Positions 26,863 through 35,588 of a DNA stretch of 64,000 nucleotides are shown in pieces (position 1 is the first letter of the stretch; the number at the start of each line of letters is the position of its first letter). The notes below the pieces were generated by a model, which was given only the letters and a program-made list of their open reading frames with translations, was not told the origin of the DNA and searched no databases. The stretch is from Verrucomicrobiia bacterium. Lineage in GTDB: Bacteria > Verrucomicrobiota > Verrucomicrobiia > Limisphaerales > UBA11358. Made by a program: the position numbers and the translations under genes. The DNA lies in the NCBI GenBank assembly GCA_031290985.1, contig JARLJW010000111.1, positions 116,104-180,103 of the forward strand. Direction: 5' to 3'.

Positions 26863-26896
26863 CCGAAAAATGTATCATTTGTTGAAGTTAGGTAAC
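26863..26896 (-). promoter_or_regulatory. Direct-repeat operator candidate, site D
   Basis: A weaker copy: ATGTATC and AGGTAAC, 20 bases apart, in a 34-base segment matching site B at 22 of 34 positions. It lies 99 bases upstream of the DUF4623 gene start, in the same orientation and at a similar distance as the other three sites. Confidence 0.4.
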
Positions 26897-26920
26897 ATTA
26901 ACTGGCAACCGTCTGGCCGG

Positions 26921-28237
26921 TTAATGTCCGCCCGCCGGGCGACTTAAACCCTTGGGAGGATGGAAAAAAAGGGCCAAAGCCACGGCTGCCACTAGGCCGC
27001 ATATCATTGGAACCAGAAACAGGCCTTGAAAATTTGTAACATCGCCATGCGTGAACACCTTCTGCCCGAGATACGGGCAGATGGAGTTCGCCAGCAGCGC
27101 GCCGAGGCCCAGGATCATCACGTTAAACAGGCCCTGCGCGCTGGCGCGGGCGTCCTTGGGGAAATAGGCGTCGGCAAAGATGTAGACCGTCGCGAAGAAG
27201 AACGCGTAGCAGATGCCGTGCAGGATCTGCACCGCGATGATGAGCCAGGGGTGCTGCGGAAAAAACGCGTACACGGCGAAGCGCGCCGCATGGCCGAGGA
27301 TGCCCACGATCATGGTCGTGCGCCAGCCGAGCCGCGCCAGCGTCGCGCCGAGGATGAACATCGTGGAGATCTCCGCGATCTGGCCCACGCTCATCACCGG
27401 CATGATCCAGTTGCCGGGGATGCCCACGCCGCCCGCCGCCGGGTCCGTCCCGAGAAAACTTCCCGTCCAGTTGAAATAACAGTTGTGCACGAAGGAATCC
27501 ACCAGCGTCACCAGCCACAGCACGAGGACGAACGGATGCTTCAACAATTTCAACGCCTCCAGCCACGCCAGCTTTTCCACCGCGCCTTCGCCGGACTTTT
27601 TCGGCGGGGTGTGCGGCAGCACAAAGCTGAACAGCGCCAGCAGCAACGAGGCGATCCCGGCCACGGCAAACGTCCACACCGTCGCGGCCTTCAGCTTCTC
27701 GCCCGTCAAGCCGGAGCCCAGCACCGTGCCCAGCCAGTCCACCAAGCCGTGCGGGTTGGCGGCATGAACCTTGTCCCAGTCCACCAGGATGAACGTGAAC
27801 GGCCACGCGGCGAGGATCCAGCCGATGGTCCCGCCCATGCGCACGAGGCCGAACTCCTTCTGCGAATCCTTCAGGTGCGCGAACGCGATGGAGTTCACGA
27901 TGGACATCGTGGGCACGAACAGCAGGCAATGCACCAGCATCAGGCCGAAGAAGGGCCAGAAGGTTTTCGTGAACACGAGCCCGAGCATCGCCACGCCGCC
28001 GATGAGATGGCTGAACGCCAGGAATTTTTCCGCCGCAAAATTACGGTCACAAAACTGGTTGCTGAAAAACATCCCCACGATGGCGGCGATGGGGAACGCG
28101 TTCAGGATCCACGCCTGTTCCCCCGGTGAAAAGCCGAGGCTCGGCAGATAGCCGAAGATGAGCGGCAACCAGGCGCCCCAGATGAAAAATTCCAGGGCCA
28201 TCATGACGAACAGTTTGAAGCGGATTGAAGAGTTCAT
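26921..28237 (-). CDS. MFS transporter, nucleoside/sugar permease type
   Basis: A 438-residue major facilitator with twelve predicted membrane helices. The first helix, FVMMALEFFIWGAWLPLIFG, is typical of the NupG-like nucleoside:H+ symporter group common in Bacteroidetes and Verrucomicrobia. EFGLVRMGGTIGWILAAWPF and AFFFATVYIFADAYFP are other group features. It would import a nucleoside or sugar across the inner membrane. A dehydrogenase/isomerase pair lies directly upstream on the same strand, separated by a terminator, so it may serve the same pathway but has its own transcript start. Confidence 0.85.
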   Translation of the reverse strand: MNSSIRFKLFVMMALEFFIWGAWLPLIFGYLPSLGFSPGEQAWILNAFPIAAIVGMFFSNQFCDRNFAAEKFLAFSHLIGGVAMLGLVFTKTFWPFFGLMLVHCLLFVPTMSIVNSIAFAHLKDSQKEFGLVRMGGTIGWILAAWPFTFILVDWDKVHAANPHGLVDWLGTVLGSGLTGEKLKAATVWTFAVAGIASLLLALFSFVLPHTPPKKSGEGAVEKLAWLEALKLLKHPFVLVLWLVTLVDSFVHNCYFNWTGSFLGTDPAAGGVGIPGNWIMPVMSVGQIAEISTMFILGATLARLGWRTTMIVGILGHAARFAVYAFFPQHPWLIIAVQILHGICYAFFFATVYIFADAYFPKDARASAQGLFNVMILGLGALLANSICPYLGQKVFTHGDVTNFQGLFLVPMICGLVAAVALALFFHPPKGLSRPAGGH

Positions 28238-28291
28238 TGCGTATGGCTTAAGGCTGCCGGTTTTTCCGGCTTATTTCAAAATCAAACTGTG

Positions 28292-28326
28292 TTTAAAACG
28301 AAACGGCGGGGTTGAGGAAGCCGCCG
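28292..28326 (-). terminator. Terminator after the Gfo/isomerase pair
   Basis: On the minus strand CGGCGG-CTTCCTCAACC-CCGCCG is followed by TTTCGTTTTA. It is about 30 bases after the dehydrogenase stop. A second small hairpin, GCCGG-TTTTT-CCGGC (about 28256-28270), lies between it and the MFS start. Confidence 0.6.
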
Positions 28327-28357
28327 CCTTTCATGCCGGTGTGGCCGGGCCACAGGT

Positions 28358-29371
28358 TCACAACGTCACCGGCCGGCCGCTGCGCACGGATTTTTCCTCC
28401 GCGCGCAATATCTCCAGCGTGGTCACGCTGTCGTGGGCGGTGACCACCGAGGGCTTTTCGCCGCGCGCCACGCAGTTGACGAAGTAGCGGATCTCCGCGC
28501 TGTAACCATCGGTGCCCGTGGGCTTGAGCATCCGCTGGGTCTTGCCCGGACGCGCGATCTGCAGCGTGCCCGCGCCGCGCGCGAGGTCAAAATCAATGGT
28601 CGCCTGCTCGCAATGCAGGGTGAACGCCATGTTAAAACCCTCCATGGGCAGCCAGCTCCCCTCGGCATGGACCACCGGGCCGTTCGCATAAACATACTGG
28701 GTGACGACGTGGTCGATGTCGCCGTGCGCATCGGTGATGCCGCTGGAAAAGACCTTTTGCGGCCGGCCGAACAGGAAATTCACAAAATCCGTGTCGTGGA
28801 TGTGCAAGTCGTACAGCGCGCCGCCCGCATGCACGCCCGCCTTGCTCCACGCCGGCCGGGCCGAGACGCGGCGGAAATTCGCCGCGAGCACGGTGCCGTA
28901 GGTCTTTTCGGAGACGATCTGCTTCATCTCCGCCCAGCCCGGCCAGAACCGCATGCACATCGCCGGCATCAGGAAATGGGGCGTGCCGTTCATGGCCGAC
29001 AACAGCTTCCGCACCTCCCCGGCATTTTGCGCGAGGGGTTTTTCGCACAGGACGTGCTTCTTCGCGCGCATGGCCTCCAAAACCTGGGCGGGATGCAGGG
29101 CGGTCGGCGTGCAGATGTCCACGAGGTCCACATTTGCATCCGCCAGCAGTTCGGAAAAATGGCGGTAGCTTTTGACCTCCGGGCTGAGCATGAGCGCGGA
29201 GGAGTCGCCCAGGTTGCCGTTTACGCCGCCGAGCAGGCCGTTGACCGGCGCGCGGGTATTGTCGCACACCGCCACGATGCGCACATTGCGCAGCCGCTGA
29301 TAGGCGCGCAGATGCGTGAGGCCCATGAAACCCAGGCCCGCAACCGCGACATTAATTTTTTTTGTTGCCAT
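28358..29371 (-). CDS. Gfo/Idh/MocA family oxidoreductase, cytoplasmic
   Basis: A 337-residue NAD(P)-dependent sugar dehydrogenase-like protein. The start is MATKKINVAVAGLGFMGLTH at 29371; the track's longer ORF (to 30004) is antisense frame. Rossmann loop GLGFMG, VDLVDICTPTALHPAQVL, HVLCEKPLAQNAGEV with the conserved Lys, and GGALYDLHIHDTDFVNFLFG with the catalytic His. No signal peptide, unlike the exported paralogue at 17741. It follows an isomerase gene by eight bases and is probably co-translated with it. Confidence 0.9.
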   Translation of the reverse strand: MATKKINVAVAGLGFMGLTHLRAYQRLRNVRIVAVCDNTRAPVNGLLGGVNGNLGDSSALMLSPEVKSYRHFSELLADANVDLVDICTPTALHPAQVLEAMRAKKHVLCEKPLAQNAGEVRKLLSAMNGTPHFLMPAMCMRFWPGWAEMKQIVSEKTYGTVLAANFRRVSARPAWSKAGVHAGGALYDLHIHDTDFVNFLFGRPQKVFSSGITDAHGDIDHVVTQYVYANGPVVHAEGSWLPMEGFNMAFTLHCEQATIDFDLARGAGTLQIARPGKTQRMLKPTGTDGYSAEIRYFVNCVARGEKPSVVTAHDSVTTLEILRAEEKSVRSGRPVTL

Positions 29372-29379
29372 GATCTCCC

Positions 29380-30216
29380 TCAAAATGAGACGCGCTCCAT
29401 CACCTCGCGCGCCGTGCGGATGTCCGCCACCCGGGTGTGACCGTATTCGCGCTCGATGACGAGGTTCACGTTGAACACGACGTGCTTGAACGTCGTGAAA
29501 AAGCCGCGCCAGTCCACCTCGCCCTTGCCGACGGGCACTTCCTCGCCCCAGGTGCCGGGCACGCGGGCGCGTTTCGCATCCTTGATGTGCACCTGGCGGA
29601 TCCACGGCGCGAGGATGTGCAGCGCCTTCACGGGATCGCCCTTGTCGTACAAGATCATGTTGGCGGGGTCGAAATTCACGCCGATGTTCGGGTGGTTCAG
29701 CTTGTGCAGCAGCACGGACAGTTCCGGCGCCGTCTCCTGCCCGGTCTCCAGGCCGAGCAAAATGTTTTGCACCATGAAGATGTCGGCCACCACGTCCAGC
29801 CGCTGACACATCTTCGCAAAGGTCGGGTGCGATTCGTCCGGCGGCAGGAAGCCCGCGTGAAAGGTCACCAGCTTCAGGCCCATTTTCTTGGCGATGGTGG
29901 CGCAGGCGCTGATGTTCTTGACGTTCTGGTCCCATTTCGCGTCCGGGGCGATGCCCCCGGTGATCCGGATGGATTCCAGCGTGGCGTAATCCTCGCCGAG
30001 GCACCGCACCATGCCGGACACGATGGTGATGTTGTGCTCGCGGAAGATTTTTTCCGTGTCGCCCCAGACCTTGGGCGAATCACGCAACGGATCCAGCTCC
30101 AGTTGCACCCGCGAGATGCCGGTGGCGCGGAGTTTCTGCACCAGGTCTTCCGGGCTGGTGGGCTGGAGCGACCAGCTGCAGACCGCGAGCCGGTCAAGGA
30201 TGGAGGGTGATTTCAT
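29380..30216 (-). CDS. Sugar phosphate isomerase/epimerase family protein
   Basis: A 278-residue xylose-isomerase-like TIM barrel without signal peptide. Strand motifs LAVCSWSLQP, GISRVQLELDP, LKLVTFHAGFLPPD, ILLGLETGQE, IGVNFDPANMILY and IRQVHIKDAKRAR carry the usual His, Glu, Asp metal ligands. First gene of a two-gene unit with the cytoplasmic Gfo/Idh/MocA dehydrogenase. Operator candidate C lies 110 bases upstream of its start, which suggests joint control with the amino-sugar operon. Confidence 0.9.
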   Translation of the reverse strand: MKSPSILDRLAVCSWSLQPTSPEDLVQKLRATGISRVQLELDPLRDSPKVWGDTEKIFREHNITIVSGMVRCLGEDYATLESIRITGGIAPDAKWDQNVKNISACATIAKKMGLKLVTFHAGFLPPDESHPTFAKMCQRLDVVADIFMVQNILLGLETGQETAPELSVLLHKLNHPNIGVNFDPANMILYDKGDPVKALHILAPWIRQVHIKDAKRARVPGTWGEEVPVGKGEVDWRGFFTTFKHVVFNVNLVIEREYGHTRVADIRTAREVMERVSF

Positions 30217-30325
30217 TTATGTTGCAATAATCGCCAGCCCTGCCGCTGGCCCCAGAATGTTCCTTTGCATGTCATCCTTAAAAATTATGGGGCCAATCTA
30301 CCCATGACACCCGGCAGCGCACAGA

Positions 30326-30358
30326 CCAAAGATGTTGCTTTTCTTGTAGATTTGTAAC
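30326..30358 (-). promoter_or_regulatory. Direct-repeat operator candidate, site C
   Basis: ATGTTGC and TTGTAAC 20 bases apart, preceded by CCAAAG exactly as in site A. It ends one base before the stop codon of the amidase gene and lies 110 bases upstream of the sugar isomerase start. A short hairpin (GCCAG-N6-CTGGC, about 30237-30254) lies between site and gene. Confidence 0.55.
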
Positions 30359-30359
30359 G

Positions 30360-31412
30360 TCACCGCCGCCGCTGTTCCTGCGCCCGCGGCGACAGGAACG
30401 GGACGGATTTCCCCCGCCCCAGGATCTTTTGCGCGCCGCCGATCAGGCGTTCCCAGTCCATCGCCGGGCCCGGATCAGTTTTATTCGTCTGGATGTGGAA
30501 ATGCCCCAGGACGCCCTGATAATTTTTCAAATCGTCATCCGCCAGCTTGTGCGGAATCAACCGGCCCGCCGCGTCCACCGGGTACTGGCACTTTAATTTC
30601 GGAAAGATCCGGCACAGCGTCGCCGTCAGCTTCGTCAGCGCCGCATATTGCTCGGGCGTATAATCAAACTGCACGAGGTCTTTGCCTTGGATGACGCCGC
30701 GCACCAGTTCATTTCGCGCGGGATGGCCGGTGAAATTCTTCGTCCGGATGCCGCCATCGCCCAGGCGATGGGGGAGGATGTTGACCACTTTGCCGTTGGC
30801 ATTGGTCTGGTACCATTGCGCGAAGGGATTTTTTTCATCCACCCGGTACGCGCCGATGTTGGCGATCTCCACGCCGATGGAACGGTCGTTGGAAGTCGTC
30901 GCCTGCCAGGCCCGCTCCTTCAGGTCCAGCGTCTGGTAAATGGTCCCATCGAGGTCGCACATGAAATGGACGCTCAGATCGCGGTCATCCTGCAACACCA
31001 AAAAACACGTCCGGCTCACGCCGCAGTCGTCAAAATGCAGCACGAACTGGTCAATGACGCCCTGCAGCAGCGGCAGATCCCAGCCGCCGCCGCGCACGCG
31101 TTCGATTTGGTTGGTCGTCAGGCTTTTCTGGCGCAAGCTGAAGCGGTTCGGCGTCGTCAAGGTCTTGACCTCGGCCGTGGAGTTGGACCAGTCCGACCGG
31201 TCGATCGGGGCAAAGCGCCGTTCCACGCGGTAGGCGTCATAACCGCCGGGGTCCATCCACAACACCACGGGCGTGCCGGTGTGGAAAAACTGGCCGGCGG
31301 CGACGATTTCATCCCCGGTGCGGGGTTCGGGCGTGCCCGGGCGTTGCATCGTGCTGCAACCGCAGACGCACAAGGCGCCCAGCAGGCCGGCAAAAAATAA
31401 ATTCGTTTTCAT
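30360..31412 (-). CDS. N-acetylmuramoyl-L-alanine amidase lipoprotein
   Basis: A 350-residue lipoprotein (MKTNLFFAGLLGALCVCGCS, lipobox Cys) with an Amidase_2/PGRP-like zinc domain that cleaves the bond between MurNAc and the peptide stem. FVLHFDDCGVSRTCF carries the first His ligand, TSNDRSIGVEIANIG the conserved Glu region, and GHFHIQTNKTDPGPAMDW the second His and the closing motif. The track start at 31583 lies inside the esterase gene; the ATG at 31412 is two bases from the esterase stop. Last gene of the amino-sugar operon, so it may feed muropeptide or wall sugars to it. Confidence 0.87.
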   Translation of the reverse strand: MKTNLFFAGLLGALCVCGCSTMQRPGTPEPRTGDEIVAAGQFFHTGTPVVLWMDPGGYDAYRVERRFAPIDRSDWSNSTAEVKTLTTPNRFSLRQKSLTTNQIERVRGGGWDLPLLQGVIDQFVLHFDDCGVSRTCFLVLQDDRDLSVHFMCDLDGTIYQTLDLKERAWQATTSNDRSIGVEIANIGAYRVDEKNPFAQWYQTNANGKVVNILPHRLGDGGIRTKNFTGHPARNELVRGVIQGKDLVQFDYTPEQYAALTKLTATLCRIFPKLKCQYPVDAAGRLIPHKLADDDLKNYQGVLGHFHIQTNKTDPGPAMDWERLIGGAQKILGRGKSVPFLSPRAQEQRRR

Positions 31413-31413
31413 G

Positions 31414-32487
31414 TCATTTGATGTCGGTGAGCGGACGGTCAAAAACCCATTGCAGACCGCGCTGCAAGCGTTCGCGGACATGGTCGGCGTGATGTCCGGG
31501 CGGCTCGTAAAAAGTGCAGCGCGACGGACGGGACCGCAGCACCTCATAGATCTTCCGCGCGCCGATGTTGGCGGCGTACTCATCCTGGGCCGCGCCTTCG
31601 AGATAGATCAACTGCTGCGGGCTGAAAGCGTGTGGATTTTTCTTCACGATGGTCAGCGGGTCGTTGTCCAGCCAGCGTTGCCAGACGTCGGCGCGAAGAT
31701 TTCCTTTCGCATCGTAAAGCCACTCGAATTCGCCGCGATGCGGCCAGCCGCACGGAGCGTAGGCGCAGGACAGGCCCAGCGCATAATTGATGTCCCCGTC
31801 TTTCGGCACGGGCAATTCACCCCGGTCGATTTTCTTGGCGTCCGCGGGCGACAACCGGGCGACCGACGGCACTTTGACCAGCGGCAGATGGCTCGTCGGA
31901 AAATCCGAATCGGGACTCATGGCGATGACCGCGTCAAACAGCTTCTGCCGGTCGCTGCCCAGGCGCAACGCGCCAAACCCGCCGCTGGAATGCCCGCCGA
32001 TAAGGCGGCGCACGCCGGTGGCCGGGACGGGATGACGGGCTTCCACGGCGTGGACGATTTCGTCGCAGACAAAATCGGCGTAATTGCCCTGTGCGGGAGA
32101 ATTCAAAAACTGGCCGCCGCCCCAGCGCGTCCAACCGTCCGCAACCACCAAGATGACCGGCGTGCCGTCGTCCGCAATTTTCTGGGTGAACTTCAGCCAG
32201 ACATTGGAACTCGCCAGAATTTTGGCGGCGGAATTGCCGTAGCCGGGCAGATAATACAGCACGGGCAGCGGCAGGCCATTGGTTGCCTGCGCGGGGAGGA
32301 AGATGGGCACGGGGCGCGTGTCCGGGTCGTGCAGCGCATTATTTTTCAGCGCCGCGCTGTGCAGAGTAATGACCTCCAGTTGCGCGCCCGCGGCCGGCAG
32401 CGTTGCCGCGACAAGCAGGAGCAGCAGGAGTGCGGCCGTCCCCGGCCGCAGCCACGTCCGCAGGGCGCGCGGTGTGGGCAAGTTCAA
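31414..32487 (-). CDS. Secreted esterase of the esterase D/S-formylglutathione hydrolase type
   Basis: Alpha/beta hydrolase with a signal peptide (RTWLRPGTAALLLLLLVAAT, cleaved near AAG-AQL). The nucleophile Ser is in GGHSSGGFGALRL, the acid is probably in AAQDEYAAN and the His in PGHHADHV. LYYLPGYGN forms the oxyanion region. The track start (ATG 32601) runs back through a dispersed repeat into nagB and gives an improbable leader. The TTG at 32487 (NLPTPRALRTW), with CCAGG upstream, gives a clean signal peptide and 357 residues; I prefer it, though the longer form cannot be excluded. It sits between nagB and the amidase gene. It may remove O-acetyl or other acyl groups from the sugars processed by the operon. 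Confidence 0.8.
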   Translation of the reverse strand: MNLPTPRALRTWLRPGTAALLLLLLVAATLPAAGAQLEVITLHSAALKNNALHDPDTRPVPIFLPAQATNGLPLPVLYYLPGYGNSAAKILASSNVWLKFTQKIADDGTPVILVVADGWTRWGGGQFLNSPAQGNYADFVCDEIVHAVEARHPVPATGVRRLIGGHSSGGFGALRLGSDRQKLFDAVIAMSPDSDFPTSHLPLVKVPSVARLSPADAKKIDRGELPVPKDGDINYALGLSCAYAPCGWPHRGEFEWLYDAKGNLRADVWQRWLDNDPLTIVKKNPHAFSPQQLIYLEGAAQDEYAANIGARKIYEVLRSRPSRCTFYEPPGHHADHVRERLQRGLQWVFDRPLTDIK

Positions 32488-32512
32488 CGCGGCCTGGTTT
32501 GTGAAAGTTGCT

Positions 32513-32550
32513 GCGCCCGGGGACGGGCACACTCCATAAGCGGGGAGTTT
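32513..32550. repeat. Dispersed 38-base repeat, copy 1
   Basis: The segment around CCGGGGACGGGC-CACTCC-TAAGC-GGG matches the stretch at 42717-42755 at about 30 of 38 positions. It lies between nagB and the esterase gene, inside the apparent N-terminal extension of the esterase ORF, and is the main reason to reject that extension. Confidence 0.6.
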
Positions 32551-32569
32551 AGAAACTAAAACCACAGGC

Positions 32570-33340
32570 TTAAATTTTTTGCCAGCCTGGTTTTTGTTCA
32601 TAAACCCAGCGGTAATAATCCTTCATCTTCAATTCCGCGGCGGCGGCCTCGTCCAGGAACACCGTGACCTTGGGATGCAGTTGCAGGGCGCTCGCGGGAT
32701 TCATCGCGGTGATGGGGCCTTCGACGGCCTCGGCGATGGCGCGCGCCTTCTTCTCCCCGAACGCCAGCAGCACGCAGTGTCGGGATTCCAGAATGGTCCC
32801 GATGCCCATGGTGATGACATGATGCGGCACCCCGGATTCATTGCCGAAGAACCGCGCATTGTCCCGCAAGGTCTGCGGCGTCAGCGTCTTGATCCGCGTC
32901 CGCGAGGCCAGCGAGGAGGTCGGCTCGTTGAAACCGATGTGGCCGGAGGTGCCGATGCCCAACAACTGCACATCGATGCCGCCGGCGGCGAAGATTTTGC
33001 GCTCATAATTTTCGCACGCGATGGGAATGTCCTTCGCCAGCCCGTCCGGGATGTTCACGCTCTTGATGGCGATGTTGACGTGGCTGAACAGATGTTCCCA
33101 CATGAAGCTGTGATACGACTGCGGATGCTGCGGCGAGAGGCCGACATATTCATCGAGGTTGAAGGTGGTGAGCTTGCTCCAGTCGAGCTTCATCGAAACA
33201 AGCTGGCGGTACAGGGCTTCCATCGTGCCGCCGGTGGCGAGGCCGAGCACGGAGGCGGGTTTTTCGCGGATGAGCCTGGCCAGCAATCGCGCGGCGATGT
33301 TCGTCGCGGCATCCGGCGTGGGTTGGATGATGATTTCCAT
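32570..33340 (-). CDS. nagB: Glucosamine-6-phosphate deaminase
   Basis: Converts glucosamine-6-phosphate to fructose-6-phosphate and ammonia, the step that brings amino sugars into glycolysis. The 256 residues are family length. LGLATGGTMEALY is the phosphate loop, TFNLDEYVGL carries the proton-acceptor Asp, and GIGTSGHIGFNEPTSSLASRT the catalytic His and Glu; the Asp of the E. coli triad (NDGH) is Ser here, a position that varies in the family. HPKVTVFLDEAAAAELK closes the active site. It is three bases from the PIG-L deacetylase gene, in the order expected for deacetylation, then phosphorylation, then deamination. Confidence 0.94.
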   Translation of the reverse strand: MEIIIQPTPDAATNIAARLLARLIREKPASVLGLATGGTMEALYRQLVSMKLDWSKLTTFNLDEYVGLSPQHPQSYHSFMWEHLFSHVNIAIKSVNIPDGLAKDIPIACENYERKIFAAGGIDVQLLGIGTSGHIGFNEPTSSLASRTRIKTLTPQTLRDNARFFGNESGVPHHVITMGIGTILESRHCVLLAFGEKKARAIAEAVEGPITAMNPASALQLHPKVTVFLDEAAAAELKMKDYYRWVYEQKPGWQKI

Positions 33341-33343
33341 GGT

Positions 33344-34201
33344 TCAAGTGGTTCCGAGTCGTTTGCTGAGCTTGGCCTTCACCTCGTTGCGCAATTCATC
33401 AACGAAGCTCAAGGTGTAGTCCGCGATGTCCAGCGCGGGATTCTGCACCAGCGGCGTCAGGTCCATGCCGAAAATGACCTGCGTGGCCTCGTCGGTCGCG
33501 TGGGAATCAAAGAACGTGGCATGGGCGGAGCGGCGGCCGAGCGTGGCGAGGTCGTAGCGTTTGCCGCCGGCGATCTGCGAATCGAACATGCCGTTCAATT
33601 TCGCCGCCAGCTTGTCGCTGCCGCTCACATCCATGACCACTTTTTTGGCGTCCGGCAGCCAGTCGAGATCGCGCCAGACTTCGCAGCCGATCACTTTGGC
33701 CGGACGTTTGGACCTGGGCAGTTCGCGCATCGCCTGGATGGCCGCGACGACCACGCCGATGTGCGTATCGTGTTTGTCGGCCAAATTGTGCGTGTATACC
33801 ACCGACACTTTGGCCGCATTGAAAATTGCCTTGAGATCTTCCTTTAAGGACGGGTCGGTGGCGCTTTTCACGGCGCTGCTGGAATAATCGAGCTGGAGCA
33901 TCGCGCCATAGCCGCCGAGCTTGGCGGCCTGGTTCTGCTCGCGCCGGCGCACGGCCATCATCTCTTCGTCGGTGAATTTTTTATATTTGCCGGTGCGCGC
34001 GCTGCCCGCGCCGTTGGTGCAGGTGACGCCGCCGAACCATTTGGTTTTGCTGGCCCGGCATTCGAGAATGCCCTGGAGGGCCATGAACTCAAGGTCGTCC
34101 TGATGCGCGCCGATGCCGAGATGGGTGAGCCGCTTAAGCGCAGCGACCACCGGTTTGCCGTCGGGTATGTAAACCGCCGCCGTGGGATGGTGTAACTTCA
34201 T
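33344..34201 (-). CDS. PIG-L family deacetylase
   Basis: Zinc-dependent N-deacetylase of the LmbE/PIG-L family, 285 residues, cytoplasmic (no signal). The metal motif is GAHQDDLEFMA (AHxDD), with the second His set in THNLADKHDTH. Members remove acetyl groups from GlcNAc-type sugars. No NagA is present in this operon, so this enzyme probably does the deacetylation, either on free GlcNAc or on its phosphate. Four-base gap to the ROK gene and three-base gap to nagB. Confidence 0.9.
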   Translation of the reverse strand: MKLHHPTAAVYIPDGKPVVAALKRLTHLGIGAHQDDLEFMALQGILECRASKTKWFGGVTCTNGAGSARTGKYKKFTDEEMMAVRRREQNQAAKLGGYGAMLQLDYSSSAVKSATDPSLKEDLKAIFNAAKVSVVYTHNLADKHDTHIGVVVAAIQAMRELPRSKRPAKVIGCEVWRDLDWLPDAKKVVMDVSGSDKLAAKLNGMFDSQIAGGKRYDLATLGRRSAHATFFDSHATDEATQVIFGMDLTPLVQNPALDIADYTLSFVDELRNEVKAKLSKRLGTT

Positions 34202-34205
34202 AAAT

Positions 34206-35588
34206 TTATTTTTTCAAGGCCGGCAGGCTCGCCGCCGCCACCGCCTGGCCGACCCGGCGCGATTTTTCATCGGGCACGCGGATCTCGATCTTGCGGGCGA
34301 CCTCCGGGAAATTTTTCTTCAGGACTTCCCGCGCCCGGGCGATGACAATATCCCCGCCCTTGCCGGTCGTGACGCGGCCAAGAATGAGCGCCTGCTCATA
34401 ATCGTAAAACTCGGTGTACTGCGCGAGCGCGCAGCCGAGGTAGGTGCCGATGGTCTCGTAGATTTTTGCCGCGCGCGCATCGCCCTTGGCCATGAGGCCT
34501 TGGACTTCCTTGAGCCGTTCGGGCAGGCCCAGTTTTTCCGGCAGGTAAATTTTCGCGGCGGGCAGCAGCTTGTTCACGGCCTGCTGCGAGAAATACATCA
34601 CGCCGGTGCCCTTGTCCTTGGACCATTCGTCCTCGGCGGCTTCCGGCTGGAAATCAACGGGCACAAAGGCGAGTTCGTTCAGCCAGCCGGGAATCCGGCC
34701 GTGGCGGTCCATGAAACCCGCCGCCTGGCTGGAGCCCATGGCGATGCCCAGCATCCCGCGGCTGCCAAGCGAAAGCGCGCCGGCCAGCGCGGTCACATCG
34801 CCGTCGTTCATCACCTGCACGGGCACGTTCCATTCTTTTTGAATGCGTTTGAAGACCTTGGCGGCTTTCGCAAAATCTTTCTTCGGGATCGCGCGCAGCA
34901 ATGACGCGACGCGGATCTCGTTGTCCACGATGATCCCGGCCGAACTGCCGCCGATGGCGTCCACGCGCGGCAGATAGGCGGCGGCGCGATGCAGGCCCGA
35001 CACGATGTGGTGATAATGATATTCAGGGTTCGACTGCGTCTTCGGATCCCACGGCACCTCGTCGGTGTATACCGCCTTCCCGTCGATGACGGCGGAAAAT
35101 TTATAATCACTCGCGCCAAGGTCGAAGCCGATGCGGCAGCCCTTGAGATGTCCGCCGGCGGCGGTCTTGGCCTCCTTCGCCGCAGGAACTTTTTCCGCCG
35201 TGGTCACGACAACCTCAAACGTCTTCGCGTAGGCCGACGTCATCATGTCGAAATCAAACTTCCGCGCGCCCCGCGGGGAATACGCCTTGCGGATGGCTTC
35301 GCCGATGGCCGTTGGTCCGCCCAGGTAGAGTTTGCCGCCGCCCCACGCCCACAGGAGAAATTTCACCAGGCGTTCGACGTAAAGCAGCGTGGTGGCATCC
35401 GCGTCCGGCAGCACGATCGTTTCGTAGCGCGAGAGCAATTTGTTCTCGCGCTCCAGGCCGATGACCAGCGGCACCGCGCGGCCGGATTTTTTCGCGGCGG
35501 CGACGTAGTTGCGGTTGAACAGCACCGTCGGCTGGAAGGTGGGATCCAGAGGGGCGGGGAAAATGGAGGAGGACAGGTTCATAATCAT
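34206..35588 (-). CDS. ROK family sugar kinase-like protein with N-terminal extension
   Basis: Predicted cytoplasmic hexosamine kinase, 460 residues. The ROK core begins near residue 150 (CRIGFDLGASDYKFSAV, ATP-binding DxGxxxxK), with DAIGGSSAGIIVDNE, VQVMNDGDVTALAGAL (catalytic-region Asp) and GIAMGSSQAAGFMDRHG. The CxCGxxGC zinc motif usual in ROK proteins is absent. The first 145 residues form an extra domain I do not recognise (VLFNRNYVAAAKKSGRAVPL). The ATG overlaps the GH20 stop (ATGA). It probably phosphorylates glucosamine or GlcNAc released by the hexosaminidase. Confidence 0.83.
   Translation of the reverse strand: MIMNLSSSIFPAPLDPTFQPTVLFNRNYVAAAKKSGRAVPLVIGLERENKLLSRYETIVLPDADATTLLYVERLVKFLLWAWGGGKLYLGGPTAIGEAIRKAYSPRGARKFDFDMMTSAYAKTFEVVVTTAEKVPAAKEAKTAAGGHLKGCRIGFDLGASDYKFSAVIDGKAVYTDEVPWDPKTQSNPEYHYHHIVSGLHRAAAYLPRVDAIGGSSAGIIVDNEIRVASLLRAIPKKDFAKAAKVFKRIQKEWNVPVQVMNDGDVTALAGALSLGSRGMLGIAMGSSQAAGFMDRHGRIPGWLNELAFVPVDFQPEAAEDEWSKDKGTGVMYFSQQAVNKLLPAAKIYLPEKLGLPERLKEVQGLMAKGDARAAKIYETIGTYLGCALAQYTEFYDYEQALILGRVTTGKGGDIVIARAREVLKKNFPEVARKIEIRVPDEKSRRVGQAVAAASLPALKK

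Noticed and set aside
27027-27042. TTTGTAACATC inside the MFS gene resembles half of the operator motif.
   Set aside because: It is within coding sequence and lacks the partner half-site 20 bases away.
32900-32960. NagB has Ser where E. coli has the triad Asp (GTSGHIGFNEP against NDGHIAFNEP).
   Set aside because: This position is variable in NagB proteins as I know them (Asp, Asn, Thr or Ser occur), and the His, Glu and the Asp of FNLDEY are kept, so it is not evidence of lost activity.
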